From Sternotherus odoratus (lineage: Eukaryota; Chordata; Testudines; Kinosternidae), in NCBI GenBank assembly GCA_032164245.1, contig JAVMKO010000001.1, positions 74,335,892 to 74,399,891 on the forward strand: a DNA stretch of 64,000 nt. Direction: 5' to 3'. Shown here piece after piece: positions 9,601 through 24,600 of the stretch. Position numbers and translations under genes: made by a program. Each line of letters opens with the position of its first letter. The stretch's first letter is position 1. The notes below the pieces were generated by a model, which saw only the letters and a program-made list of their open reading frames with translations, made no database searches and was not told the origin of the DNA.

Positions 9601-12600
9601 TGCATTGCTTTTAGACCTTGCCTCCTCTCCGATTTTCTGAGTATGGAGACTTAACTTCCTCTCCACCTTAGTAGTTGTCCAGGTCAAAGTTGAAACACTG
9701 CGGTTGTCACTGAACTGCCACTGCCTTGTCTATCTTTCTCCAGATGATTGATATCCATCTTCAAGGCAGAGTCAATCTTATATCTCTTATAAGCATTAAA
9801 TACACATTGGGGATGGAGGGAACTTAAGTTATTTGTGCATCTCAGTAACAAACCCATGATACTTTTAAAAAAAAAAAATTCTAACCGGTGGAGCGGGCAG
9901 AATTGAAGGATAACAAATTTGGGATTGCAGATAAACCATTGGCTAATCAGTAGAACAATCCACAAGCAGAATAGAGTGTATGAAATACACCTCTCTGGCT
10001 ATAAACTAAAACTTGGCAAATGGTAAAATTGGAACTCTTCTGATTTAAGAAGTCCTCAAACAATAGGCGGACTTTCCTTCATAATCTCTTGAAATTAGTT
10101 TTGGGCAGTTTCTGTTCTAGGCACTTATACCACAATGTAAGCCAACTTCTGATGTTCGTTTTTTGTTGTTGTTCTAATGGTTCCGTGTATCTTATTTATT
10201 TTTTTTCTCCCCCTTCCCTTTCTCCAGTCCTATCGACAAACCTTCAGATGCTCTCAGTATAGGAAATGGTGACAACTCACAGCAGGTATGGTCTGAAAGT
10301 CAACATTATGTAAATGTCAGTTGTATTTGAAGCTTAGTTAGAACCTTTATTTTTAGAGAAACTTTTTTTTGTGAAATATCAATGTGGCATATTAGCTTCT
10401 TTTAATAACTGTCAACTAATTTTAAATGTCTTTTGATCCAAAAATGGGCTGCATCAGGCTGCCTTGTTTGACATTTAAACTATGTGCTCATAGAACTAAT
10501 CTTAATTTAATATTATTTTTTCTAGTCTTCAGACTGAATTTTAAAATGTTAAGTCTAAAGATGCATATCTTACTCTGTTGTCTTTCTCCCCTGCCACCAG
10601 ATAACAAACAGTGACACACCTTCACCACCACCTGGTTTATCAAAACCCAATCCAGTCATACCCATCAGTTCCTCCAATCACAGTGCGCGGTCTCCTTTTG
10701 AAGGGGCTGTAACAGAGTCACAGTCGCTCTTCTCGGACAACTTCCGGCACCCCAACCCCATCCCAAGCGGGCTCCCTCCATTCCCCAGCTCTCCACAGAC
10801 TTCCAACGACTGGCCCACAGCACCAGAACCACAGAGCCTCTTCACATCAGGTATGAAAACCTGGTTAAGGTGTCGGAAGTTACTTATTTTTGAAGTTTAT
10901 ACCTCTATTTTTTTACCTTTCTTTTAATTGCATTTGATAGTAAAGTAAATGGATGTTTAGTTAATTCTTATCAAGAAATCACTCTTCCCAACATCCCAAA
11001 TGCTTGTTGGAATTATCAAAGCAGTTAGTGCAGTGTAGTATTCATCTGTTTTAAATTCTGTATTCTGTCTGTTTTAAATGCTTAAAACACAATTACTTAC
11101 AGATCTTAGTGCTCAAAGCATGTTAACATTTTTTTGCTTAAAATAATAGAACAACATATTGAGGTATGAGTACTATATACCAAAGCCATATTTGTATTCT
11201 CTTAAGATTCAGCATGCACAGATTTGTAATTATATTTAGTGAAGTGGTTATTAGTTTTTTGGCTGATGGTTATGCAAGCTAGCCTAGTCTCCATATTTGG
11301 CCAGTGTTTGGCTGCATAATCACTCATTTTTAGGAAGTGTCAAAGAAATTAGGGCCAACTGCAGCCACTGAAAGGCAACTGCATTGCAGAGATGGTTTCT
11401 TTTCTTTTAGAATATCCATTCACAGGAATGGGATGTTGTGCTGTATCAGGTACATGAACTGAAACTAGACATACTCCTGTGGTGGTATCAAGTGTCTGGT
11501 GATTAATGGCACAGAGATGTTCCATGGGAACCTTCAAGATATTTTTAAAGAATTATGCCTCGTAGATCTATCTTTCATTTACCAGGCAATGTCTTATCAA
11601 ACATGTTCAAGATCAGAATGCTTTTTGCTTATTAATATATTTTTCATGTTCTTCACCTGAATTCATAATCCTGTTTTATCATCAAAATTCATATTAAGGA
11701 AATGATTGATATTGGAGGTTGACTTCATGTAGGGAATAAGAAACAGTGGAGGGTGGACTTCCAGGCAATATAGATCTGATTTTCACTGCTGTCACTTGTG
11801 TTTATGGATTGTGCTGCTACTTAAATTTAAGGTTATGTCTAAACTATGGATCTTGAGCAGCACAGTGTACTGCTATTGCTGTGCTGCTGTAAATCCGCCC
11901 ATGTAGCTGCTCTTTGCTGCCAGAAGAGTGCTCTCCTGCTGGCATAATTAAACCACACCCAGCAAGTGGCATTAACTTTGTTGGCAGAAGAACCTCTCTT
12001 GCTGATGTAGTGCTGTCTACACCAACACTTTTGGTGCCACTCAAAGGTGTGAAAAAAAATGAAGTTTTACTCACAAAAATGGTAGAGTAGACAAAGCCTA
12101 AATGGGGAAGATCTACTTTTCTCATGCCTACTGTCTTTTTAATCCCATAATTCTCATATTGGGGACAAAAGTGGACGTTTAGATTCTAGTCTTCTGAGAA
12201 ATGATACACAGAGCAGTTTCCATATTATCTCCAATCTTCTCACAGTGGTGTGTACTACTCTAAGCAATTGATTTCAGCTTCTTCCTCCCCACAGATGGAT
12301 TCAATGCAAATGATCGTTTGTGATACTGCCTTAGGAAGGTGACTTGCTGGCTCAGAATCTGTCTCTAGCATGTTGTCTGTTCTACTTTCTCCAAAAACTG
12401 AATGACCGCTTCCAGTGTTCAGAGACTAAGAATTTAATATTTTAAAAACATATATAAACAGATGAACTATATACACAAAAGAAATGAATAAGCAAGGAAC
12501 AGTTTTTGGTAACCCATGTCCATGACAGTGCTTCAAAGCACTTTTAAAAATTTACGCAACAGCTATTTTTCTTCAACTTCCTTTGTCTGTCAAGGTGCAT

Positions 12601-15600
12601 ATTTTACTCAGTCACGTACAGAAACTCCTCACTTAACGTTGTAGTTACGTTTCTGAAAAATGTGACTAAGTGGAACGATGTTAAACTAATCCAATTTCCC
12701 CATAAGAATTAATGTGTGTGGGGGGGCTAGGTTCCGGGAATTTTTTTTGTCAGACAAAAGGCATTACAGTAAACCCTCGATTTAACGGACTTCAGATGCA
12801 ACGGACAAAATTTCTGAGCAAGTCTGATGCATTCCTGATCCATATCTGGCGGGCTGGCTGCCAGCTCCCAGCTGCCGCCCGGGTCCAGGCAGCGGGCGGG
12901 CTGGCTGCTGGCTCCCGGCTGCCACCCGGGTCCAGGCAGCAGACGGGCTGGCTGCTGGCTCTTTTTTTTATTATTATTAAATAATGGACTTTTTGATTTA
13001 ACGGACACCCCCTCGCCCAAATTAGTCCGTTAAATGGAGGTTTTACTGTATATACACAGGAGGCAGGAAAGGGAGGGGGGGAGCCTGGTCACCCAGGACT
13101 TGTTCCTACCCCCTGCCTTCTAAGCAGGGGAGGGAGGGGGAATCCTTCTTGTGAGCACTCGCTCCTGCTGGTGAGGACTGGCAGGACTGGACTGGAGGGG
13201 GTAGGAACAAGTGCTCCTAAGCAGGCTCTTCCCACCCCCCCACTCCACCTTCTAAATGCCGATTTCCCCGGCAGGAAGCAGGGTGAGGAGGGGAAAGCAC
13301 TGATCAGCCTGGGGGGAGGGAGGGGTGAAGAGACGCTGAGGGGTGGAGTGTAGGGAGACTGACTACTGTGGACAGAGCAGGCAGCCAAACAGAGTGGAAC
13401 ATTGCTCAACTTTAAACAGGCACGTTCCCTAATTACTTATCAACAAAACAACGGTAACCGGGCCGTCTCTAAGCGAGGAGTTCCTGTAATTTGGTTTTGT
13501 TTATATTCTGCAAGATATTTCACAGGGTTGCTCAGAAGTCATCAGTACTTGTTTTCAGAAGTGCATGAGGCCAAATCTTTTCCCTCCTACAAAATTGTTA
13601 CATATCAGCCCTGAAGTACATTATAACTGAAAGCAGAATATTGCATTTAACAGCACCTTTATTTAATAAGACTAAGGTATTTTTACTTTCACTCTAATGC
13701 ATTATTCAATGGAAAACTTTTACCAGTAAAAACTCAATATTCTGTGCAAGCACATGTTTAGTCATCCTATATTTCTGTTCTTTGCCCTTACTGAAGATAT
13801 TGGTAAGGGCTTTCTTTTTTGCATGCTAAGACCTGTTTCTGCTTTATCCTGCAGTGAAGTGAAATCAGTCCTGTCTGTACAATCTCAACTCATCCCAAAT
13901 TCCTAATTTATTTGGTAATGGGGTGAGAGCGAAAAATAAGATGGGCTGTGAAAGTGAAAGCACTTGTTCAAATATCAAATGTCTTTGGGGCAATGTCATA
14001 AAAATGTATTAATATGAAAGGCAACTAGATGTTGACATTTAAAAGTATTGGATCTGAGAACTGCAGTAATAGGGTTTTTGTTTTTGGGGTTTTTTTTAAA
14101 TCTTAAGGAGGTGAGATGAATTCAGATGTTAAATGTCATTCCTCTTCTCCTCCAACAGAAACCATCCCAGTATCCTCCTCTACAGACTGGCAAGCGGCAT
14201 TTGGGTTTGGCTCCTCCAAACAGCAAGAGGATGACTTAGGGTTTGACCCCTTTGATATCACCCGCAAAGCCTTAGCAGACCTGATTGAGAAGGAACTGTC
14301 AGTCCAAGACCAGCCTTCCCTCTCGCCGACATCTCTTCAGAACCCTTCCCCACACACTACAACCGCCAAAGGGTCAGGGTCTGGATTCCTGCATCCTGCT
14401 GCACCCTCAAATGCCAACTCTCTCAGTAGCACCTTTCCAGTCTTGCCACAGAGGTTCCCGCAGTTTCAACAGCACCGAGCAGTTTACAACTCCTTCAGTT
14501 TTCCAGGCCAAGCAGCTCGCTATCCTTGGATGGCCTTCCCACGCAATAGCATCATGCACTTGAACCACACAGCAAATCCCACCTCAAATAGTAATTTCTT
14601 GGACTTGACTCTCCCGCCACAACACAGCACAGGTCTGGGAGGGATCCCTATATCAGGTAGGTGAATCGAGGCAGCCATGAGCGTATCACCTGATTTATGC
14701 CTTTGGCTTCTCTGAGCCAGGGTGGGAAGAGGGGGATAGCCAGCTACCAGTGCTAGACTGCTACTAGGATTGTCATCCTGGGATTCTTTGGGGGCAACAT
14801 TGTTTTAAATGGGCCCTCTTTCATTTTTTTCAGAAGTTTTAATTGGATGTTTAGCCTTGTAACATTGAGCTTTATAAGGAAGGTGGAGTATCTTGTGCCC
14901 AATTATTTCATTTAAAAAAAGATTGGTATTTCAGTTCTTCAGTCTTGCCAAGCTCTGGCTTTCCATGAAAATTTGAAAGGAAGAGTAGACCTTGGAATTC
15001 CAATCAGACGTCAGTATCAGCATGCAGGTGCCAATCCAAGTTTTAAAAAGATATGCAAAAATTATTTGTAAGCATAAGGGATCAAGCCACCGTCCAGCTG
15101 TCTTGGCTAGATTGTTCCTTTCCACATGCAACCAAAACAAACTGCATATTTAACACTCCATGCTTTATTTCCGCATTCCGAATGGTTTTTAATGTTTTAC
15201 ATGCAATCTTTGATGTCCTAAGAGAAAACAGCGAGTTCTGAACCATGACTGGATTGGTGGGATATTGCAACAAAAACATTGTGACTAGAGGGCTAAATAG
15301 TCAGAACGCTGGTCTGGTTCACTTCTGGAATTTGGAGCTCATCTTGGACTCCCAAGCTGCCTTTAATAGTTTGGCCTGAACAGGTGTTTTCCAGTGTAAA
15401 AAAAAAAAAAATTAAAATGGAATTTTGTATTCAAGATAACTAGCAATTTACAGAAGAAAGTCTCCTAAGCTATTTGCAGTCATGGGTTGAGGAAAGCTGC
15501 TCCTTGAGAGATTGCCACTATTATTTTCTTTTAGCATTTTGGAGAAACATGTTGCAACTTCCTAACTGTAAGAACAGTAGAACAATGGAACAGATAGCCT

Positions 15601-18600
15601 AGGGAGGTTGTGGAAGCTCCTTCATGGGAGGTTTTCAGAAAGATGCTGGATAGCCATTTGTCTTGGATGGTTTAGACTAGTGGTTCTCAAACTTTTTTTT
15701 CCATGGACCACATGAAAATTGCTGAGGGTCCTCTTTTGAATAAAAGTGCTATATATAAAAAAAAATCTTAATAATGAAGTGTTTTTATTCTACCAAATAA
15801 AAGCACACCACTCATATTTTAATATCAGTAGTATTACCTTTGTAATGTGATAGATGTGCCTTCTCTCTCCCACCGCAGCAGTCCCTGAGCTGGGGCTGGG
15901 AAAGAGAAGGTGGGTCTCCCTGGCTGTGGCAGCCTGCCCGAGTTGGGGCTGGGAAGGAGGGCGTCCCTCCCTGGCAGCCACAGCCCTGGAGCTGAGGAAA
16001 GCCCTATCTTTGGCCATGGCAGCCCTGCACATCCCAAGTCCCCCCACCCCATCCCCTCTTCTCATCTCACTGGCCCATCCCATGTACCCCCTATTCTCCC
16101 CAAGGCCACCACCTCACCTTACACGTGCCTCTTCTCCAGGGTCCAAGCAGGCGTGACCCCACTAATTAGGTGGGTGGACCTTCATTCTCTTTTGTGCAAG
16201 CTCCCAGGCACACACGTTAGAGGGAACTATCCGTGGACCATCTGAATGGAGCTCGCAGGCCACAGTTTGAGAACCTCTGGTTTAGACACAACAAATCCTG
16301 CATCTTGGCAGAGGAATTAGACTTGACCCTTGCGGTCCTTTCTAACCCTACGATTCTATTATTCTAATGCTTATGAAAATCTAAAGATAAGTGATCGACT
16401 TTTTTTACTACATATTTTTGCTACTCAAGTGCAGAAGGTAATTTTGTCAGTTTCTTCCTTCCAGTTTGTCTTTGGGCTATGGTGGCAAGGATTCAAATAA
16501 TTTCCATGCTTTTTCCTAGCCTTCCCTAGAGTAAAACAAATATTTATAGCCTGGAACAAATGTTGGGAGTGTGCAGATAAGCCTTTACAATGAAGTTAGC
16601 TCCATCAAGTTAAATGACGATTATCTCTAGATTTAAAAAACAAACAAAAAAACTTTGAGGTAAATAAGAGGATTCCTAGTTTTTTGCTACCTCATTAAGG
16701 TATTTACACTTACAACCTAACAATGCAAATAGATCTTTTCACTTTTCACTAAATTAGATCAAATTTATTTGCACTTTCAGATACTGAGAATTATTCTGAG
16801 CTCTGTGAGTTCATATATTTTTTTTCCTGGACCAGTGGCAAAAGGTGTTAGTCCAAGAGACCAATGGTAGGGTTAAGGTTAGATATTTTGAGTCATTATG
16901 GTTAAAATAAATATTCAGTGGTGTTACAAAAATAACCCCAACTTTGCAATAAGGCTTTTGATTCTGGCAAGATGGGTTTGCAAGGTCATTTTCAAAATCA
17001 CATCATGTAATTGCCTTTTGACCATGATGTTTTCCCTTTTTGTGCTGCACAAAACGTAGGTATTCTTCTTGGTATTGCTCTGGAGGAAGGGCTTCATGGA
17101 CCTTTGTGCCCATGACTAGTATGTAGCCTGTCACCTACACTTTTCACTGCCTGTTTTTTAAAGAACAGAAGTAATATCGTTAAACACCAGTGTGTTCTCT
17201 CACTATGTAACTATTAGAACCAAGTCATCTTCCAAAAAATAAGTACAGAGAAAACAAAATAAACATCTGCCAAGTCTGTGAAAAGTTCCATCATGCGAAC
17301 TTTGAACTCTTGTTAAGAAAGCATTGCAGGTTGCCTAGTTCAGTCTGGCAAGTCTGTTAGCTTTCCAACAACCCACATCCATAGTGGTTTTGATAAACTC
17401 CTTCAGGGGGAAATGTCATCTGCATGGATGCATTGGCTAGTCTGTTTTTCTCTGATCCAAAACTAACGTCAAGTACAAGAAGGTCAGATCATTTTCTTTG
17501 ATTATGGATTTTTAGTGTATGAATTTGTTCTGTTTGCATGGCTCATCGTGGATCCTGTCCAATGACTGGGGCTCCTAGGAACTACTGAAATATAAAATAA
17601 TCGTTCCTGGAAGATAGGTAGTACACTGACATTTCCTCCTATGACAGGTTTAAGATTAGCAGCCATGTTAGTCTGTAACCATAAATAAGACGAGGAAGAC
17701 TGTGTAGCACCTTAGAGACGAACCAGTTTATTTCAGCATAAGCTTTCTTGGGCTATAGCCTACTTCATCGGATGCATAGAATGGAACAGAAGTAAGATGC
17801 ATTTTTTACACACAGGAAGAAGAAGGAAAAAAAAGGGGGCTAAATCTGGGGTTGTATAGCTTGATAGCAAATCTCTTATATGTACACACAATGGTGATAG
17901 TTGGGAGCACACTGTGTAAATATGAAAATAATGCCTGAGTGGACTCAGAGTGGAGCCTTCTTTTTAAAACAGGCTTAAATTTCTAAGAATGTTGAGCACC
18001 ACACAAGTCCTCCTATATTGCTATTTCTCCATACAAACACATTGACCGTTACTATATAACAAACAAGGTGTAATGGCTTGGAAAAATGCACCCTTACTGG
18101 TTTGTTTCAGGCCTCTAAAGTAGAATTGGCTAGAACAAAAAGAGCAAAGCAAATTATATCTATCTCATATCTTTATTTGGTGTTCCTTTTTAATGTAATA
18201 CTCCACACCTGAAAGATTTATTGCTAAGCCTTCTCTCACTTGAGTCATATAGCATCTCATCATATCTATCAAATTTGTGCTGAACATCAAATCTCTTTAC
18301 TTGCTACAATATTTCAGGCAGTGTGCTATTAACATCACTTCTTTATTAAGATGTTGGCCTCTGCCACCTCCTTCCTTGAATTTCCATGAGTCAGATCATG
18401 GAGATGGGTGATGTATCAATCATAGCCATAGTCTTTCTCCTGCATTGACATCAAGGGTGCAATTTTCAGACTTTCTGACTTAACGCCTTCGCACCCAAGT
18501 CTAACCTGCATTCCAGCTAGGAATGCCTCTATCTCACTGGTCTTTACCTCCTGACCTTCTCATTTGAGTGTCTCATGATTGATTCTTTCTAGATCCTTTA

Positions 18601-21600
18601 CAGAGCAAGGCATGGTGGTATGCTTTGAACAAGTTTTGGGAGCCATGAGCTCTTGAGCTTCTGAGACACTCTGGCCTTGGCCAAATCACATGATTCTGCT
18701 GCAGTTTCCCTTCCCGTAAAAATGGGGATACTTGCCTACCTTAGAGGGATGTATTAAGTGTGTAAAATGCATTGATGCTGAAAAAAGCTATGTATGAAGT
18801 ATTATCTAATCCAGGTGTGGGTAAACTTTCTGGCCCAAGCTGCACATCGGGGTTGCAAAATTGTATGAAGGGTGGGGTAGGGAAGGCTGTGCCACCCCGA
18901 ACAGCCTATCCCCACCCCCTATTCAGCCCCCTCCAGAATCCCAGATCCATCCAACCCCCCCTGCTCCTTGTCCCCTGACTACCCCCTCCAGAGACCCCCC
19001 CCCATTCTAACTGCCCCCCCAGGATTCCTCCACCCAATCCCCCTTGCTCCCTGTCCCCTGACTGCCCTGACCCCTATCCATTCTCCTGTCCCCAACCAAC
19101 CCCCCCTGCTCCCTGACCGCCCTGTCCAGAGACCCCTTCCCCTAACCACCATCCTGGGACCTCACTCCCTATCCAACCCACCTTGCTCTGTCCCCTGACT
19201 GCCCCCTTCCCCCCCCCCCCCCCCCGATTCCCTACCCCTTATCCAACCCTCCGTTTCCCAGAGCTCTGCCCATGTGGCCGCGTGGCTCTGGAGGAGGGGG
19301 GAAGGTGAGGGAAGGGCTGGGGGGGCCAGATGGGATAGTCCTGCAGGCCAGATGTGGCCCAGGGGGCCTAATTTCCCCACCCCGATCTAATCTGTTGCTC
19401 CATGGCCATGTGACTTTTAACAGCAGCATCTCGTCTTTTCTGGTCTTTCACTCCCACTGACCACTCTGAGTAAGGCAGAGAATATTCAGACAATTTAATA
19501 TTTCCATCTTTTCATCCTTTCCTTGGCTACATGCAAAGGATTTCTATTCCCCTTTAATGTAACTGGCGAAACTTGCAGCACTGTTAGACATTTTATTTAC
19601 TTTCTGTCACCCTTCTGACATAGTACTTTAAGGAAAACTACTTGTTTACTTGGCACTCTTCCTTGTAATTTGGTCTTGTCCAAGCAGCATTGCTTGCAAT
19701 ATTTCTACCATTATTAACAATTCCTTTTCCTTCTGCCGCTACCTTCCCAACCCCCTAAAATTTGCTACTACGTACCCTTTCGTAAGCCTTTCTCTGACCA
19801 TGAGGTACACCCTAATCACCAAAACTGAGCAGTGATTTTGGGTGCCCAACTTGGGACACCTTAAAGGAGTCTTCATTTTTAGAAAGTGAACGCTCGCTAT
19901 CAGATGCCAAGGTAGTATTCAAGATCGTCGTTTAGTTTAAAAAATCTTGGCTGGTTTAGTCTTATCCCCTTTTTTCTTAGTAAGATGACTGTTACTGTCG
20001 ATGTTCAAACTACGTTTTGCACAATAGCCTCAACTATTTGTAATTCAGGTGTCACTGTGACAGTTGCCTAGTAGCATCTGCATATTCAGTCTTCATCAGT
20101 AAAAGTTTTATCTTGACCTCTGTTTAAATCTTGGCACTCACTGATTGACTTTGTCCTCCTGAATAGTCTCTGTAACTGTTCAGTGTCGGGGTTCTTTTCA
20201 TTGTGGTCCTTCCCCCATAACACTGCTTTGTCTCTGGTGATTCCTCCTATTAAAACTCAAGACCTCAGTTCTAAGCCCTTTACTCCCCTCCTTCTCTCTC
20301 TCTCTCTCTCCTATTTTTACTGCTACTGTTTCCTGTTATCCTGATAAATGTTTCAATTGGTTCAGCACAATAGATAGTAGATGGTAAATCCACTTATAAC
20401 CAGTTTTCTGGGATTTCTTTAGTCTTGTCTATCCCTCAGTGTTAGCCGTATGAACTCCATTGAATCAGTGTTAGTTCATAGTTGTTCCTTTAAATCTGGT
20501 TTTCAAACTTTGGGTTGTGACCCAGTACTGGGTCATGGAATGTGACACTGGGTCGTGGTAACTCTGGTCAGCACTGCAAACTGGGTCATTAAAAATCCTG
20601 TCAGCAGTGCTGCCTGGCTACGGCAGGCTAGTCACTACCTGTTCCAACACCATGCTGTTCCCTGGAATTGGCCAGCAGCAGGTCAGGCTCCTAGGCGGGA
20701 GGGCAATGGGAACTGGGGGGGAGGGGGGTGCGGTGCCTGCAGGCAAGAGGCTCACGAAGCCACTTGCGCACCTCTGCCTAGGAGACGGACCTGCTGTTGG
20801 CCCCTTCTGGGGTGCAGTGCAGTCTGTGGTGCTAGGACAAGCAGAAAACTTGCCTCTGCACCCCAGCTGTGCCGCTGACCGGAAGCTGCCGGAGGTAAGC
20901 CCACTTCCCAATCCCCTGCCCCAGCCCTGAGCCCCCAAACTCAGAGCCCCTTCCTGCACCCTTAAACCCCTCATCCCCGGCCTCAGCCCAGAACCCTGAC
21001 CCCCTCCCACATCCTGCAGCCCTCATTTCCCTGCCCCATCCTGCAGCCTGCACCCCAATCCCGTCAACCCCAGCCACATTTGGTTGCGGGCATCAACAAT
21101 TTTCTTCCACTGGGCTGCCAGAAAAAAAGCTTGAAAAACCACTGCTTTAAATTACCACTCTGCACTGATTGTCAAGTCTCTGCTTACTTCACTCATGTTC
21201 ACTTATGGATTAGTCTCTATTGTTCCTTCTGACATCCCATAATGCCTTCACTTCCCATAAACATGGCCCTCTCCTTGACTCTGAACTCCCCATTTATCCT
21301 TTGTTTGCAAACTTGTCTATTGTCACTTTTGCAACATTACCTCTGTGTACCCCCTGTTTTGATGCCACTACTGCAGAGATCTTTATCTTGCTTTGAATAC
21401 TGTAACCCCTTTTAGAGTTTCTCAAGTTCCTGCTTGTTCCAATATATGCAAAATGTTGCTTCCCCATATGTGTAAAGTGGAAAGATCTCCAAGCATATAC
21501 CCAGACTACCTACTCATTTCAGGGACCAGACTGTGACATTGCCTTGCTTTTAAAAAACAACCATAGACATGTTCTGTTCTGCCTCTTAAATCTTGTCTCT

Positions 21601-24600
21601 TTGCTCTCCATCTGCTCGCTCTACTCATTTACTAAGTAAGATGTTGAGACAGAAAGTTGTGTGTAGAAAGTTCTTGAACACACATCTTCTCCCATCTGGG
21701 GCAGTGTCATTGTTTCTCTATTTTTAAAAAAATCTCATTTGTGCTCTTACCTTTGCTGTTAATGTTGTAACTGTATTTAACCCTGAGGTGTTCCAGATAC
21801 TGTTGTGTGAAAGATGCTATTCCTAATAAACCTTGCTGTATAAATATCAGTGCGCTAGTCTATAGCAGTGGTTCTCAACTGGAAATACTGACCTCTTAGG
21901 AAATTTTGAATGGAGGTGCCAGATCGCTTTGGAAATCTGTTGTCAGTGTATATATAGTTGAATTCTGTTCTATCTTTTTTGTCTGTCTTTTGAGGACCCC
22001 TTGCATATAGTCCACGGGCCACAGATTGAGAACTACTGATCTTGTAGAACTTTGCTTTGTGCATTTCCAAGTTTTAATAAACTTTTATCCTCAACTGTCC
22101 TAACTTGATAAACTAATTCATACACCAGCACTAAAAGTAATATTGAAGTTCCAAATTTTCAAAATATTTTGAATGTTCCTAACTTATTAAATTAGAAAAG
22201 GTTTTTTTTTTTAAAGTGTTTCAAGAACTCTTGGAGCTAAGCTTTTCTTCCTTAATTGCAACAAATTCAGGTGGACCAATAACACAGCTAGGATGGAAAT
22301 AAATGTTTTACTTATGAAAATGGATTTCTCAGAGGACGAAGTAAGAGTGACTTCCTCCTGTAAGCTGTTGGTTTGCATTCAGGCCCACCAGTTGTGACCA
22401 AAGATGATATTGAGGGCTTTTTGCTATTTGTTTCACTTTGTAGTGGATAGGTGGTTCATGTGACTGGCTTTCCTCTTTGTTAGTGCAACTACCATGAAGG
22501 GTGATGCACTAGAGGAGCAAGGTATTTCATTAAAATAGATTGTACTCAATTCCCATCCCTAGTGGTGGGGAGAGTTAGTACTTGTTTTGTGGCTAAAAAT
22601 ACTTCTGTCCTCATGGCTGTAAATTCTTCGTTTCGGTGCTAAACTTTGTTTTACTTTTAAAAAAACGATTAAAGCTGAAAGATGTCTAATCAAATCCATG
22701 TATAGACCGAACGAGTCCCCAGTTCTGGTTAGGGCCTCTGGATGCTAAGGCTATAGAGGTAGTAGACTTTCCCCTTCGAAGTTCAGTTATTTGTAGGCAT
22801 AGGTATCTTTTAAACGATATTTTTTGCTAACTTAAGTGGGTCAACTATATCTGAAGAGGACATTCAATAATCATACTGAATCCAGTTTCAGATGCCTTGT
22901 TTTCCTTTCTGCTTCCTTTTCTACTTCTCTGACCTGATCAGAGTAACTCTAACAGTACCTGCAAATATAAATTAAAGCTCCATCCTAATGCACATGCACT
23001 CCACTAAACTTATTCTTGACTCTGAGCATAGAATTATAAGATCCTAAAACCAAAAATCCCAATTTAAAATTGCCCCCTGCATTTCACGCATTTCTTAATA
23101 ACCTGGTCACAACTAAACCTTACAAAATTCAGAGCACATTCCGTATAGCACTCCTGCCGTTACACTCCACTCCACAGAAAATTCCAAATATCTGGTAAGA
23201 AATAAACATAACCTTCCACAAATCTTACATGGGGTTCTCCTTTTAGGGTCTGGAAGTCTTTCACTGATTTACAGTACTCAAGTGAAGGTTGAGGTTCTAC
23301 TTAGACTGAATCAGTCATTAGCAATAAGCATACCCAGAATAGGTTAATTTTGGTCATCCCATGTGCACGGAAGTTAGGCATCACTCCAATTTTAACCAAT
23401 ATGTGCTTTGTATCTATCCCAGATAACTATTTCCACTCATTTCAGTGTCGTCATTGCTTCCCATTCAGTTCATGCTTGCTAGTATACAGTGAGACTTAGC
23501 AATGTAGTATGTTATGTCCTTTCTGAATAAAATGAAAAATGCTCTGTTACTATCAACCAGTAAACATTCTGTGTATTTAATGGCAACTAGGTGGAGGCCT
23601 CACTGATCAATTTTTTGAGTTTTTTAAAAATGTACTGAACTGATCTCATTTTGCGTGAACAGGGCTTAATGCATTGTGGCCTCAAACTGTTACAATATAT
23701 CTGGGTAGGCAACCTATGGCACGGGTTCCGAAGGTGGCACGCGAGCTGATTTTCAGTGACACTCTCACTGCCTCGTCCTGGCCACCGGTTTGGGAGGCTC
23801 TGCATTGTAATTTAATTTGAAATGAAGCATCTTAAACATTTTTAAAACCTTATTTCCTTTACATACAGCAATAATTTATTTGTATATTAGACTTCTAGAA
23901 AGAGACCCTCTAAAAACATTAAAATGTATTACTGGCACGTGAAACCTTAAATTAGAGTGAATAAATGAAAGCTCGGCACACCACTTCTGAAAGGTTGCAG
24001 ACCCCTGCAATACATAAACATTTAATAAACACTTAAAAATTCAGTGTCACAGATGCAGGTGTGCTCTGTGAAAGCCAGTGGTATGGAGGCATGTATTCCT
24101 TTCAAATCTATACATCTATATATAAAAGTCAAATGGTGTATGCGTGTATGTACGTTCCCTTACTCCTTCCACACCGTTTGAGCTAGAGACTTGAAATTTG
24201 GTACAGTTATAGGCTTTAGGGTCCTAATCAGGGTAGGAATCGAAAATTTTTCAAATCTCACCTCTGACACCCCCTAGGGGTGAAATTCTTTAAAGCCCAT
24301 TAACATCAGCTGGGCAGCTGCTGTTCTCTGACATAGTTATGATGTAATAATACCCCCCTTCAATGGAACCCGCACTCGCTCAGCTCTGCCCCTCCCCCCT
24401 CCCCCCTCCAACGGCCCCTGCACTCGCTCAGCGCTCTCCCCCCCTCCAACGGCCCCCCCACTCGCTCTGCTCTCCCCCCTTCCCCCCCTCCAACGGCCCC
24501 CGCGCTCACTCAGCTTTCTCCCCCTCAGGTAAGAATCAAATTTTTTTTTAAATCTCCCTCCCTCGCCTCCCTCCAACGGCCCCCCCACTCGCTCAGCTCT

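Larger units (their letters stand above)
10851..14158. other. CNOT4 intron with two MITE insertions
   Basis: Contains the MITE at 11830-12099 and the nested pair at 12617-13488. The remainder is unremarkable AT-rich DNA. Confidence 0.7.

Noticed and set aside
20555..21077. Several frames of 80-130 codons on both strands
   Set aside because: They lie inside a hAT MITE bounded by an 8-bp duplication and reflect its GC-rich composition.
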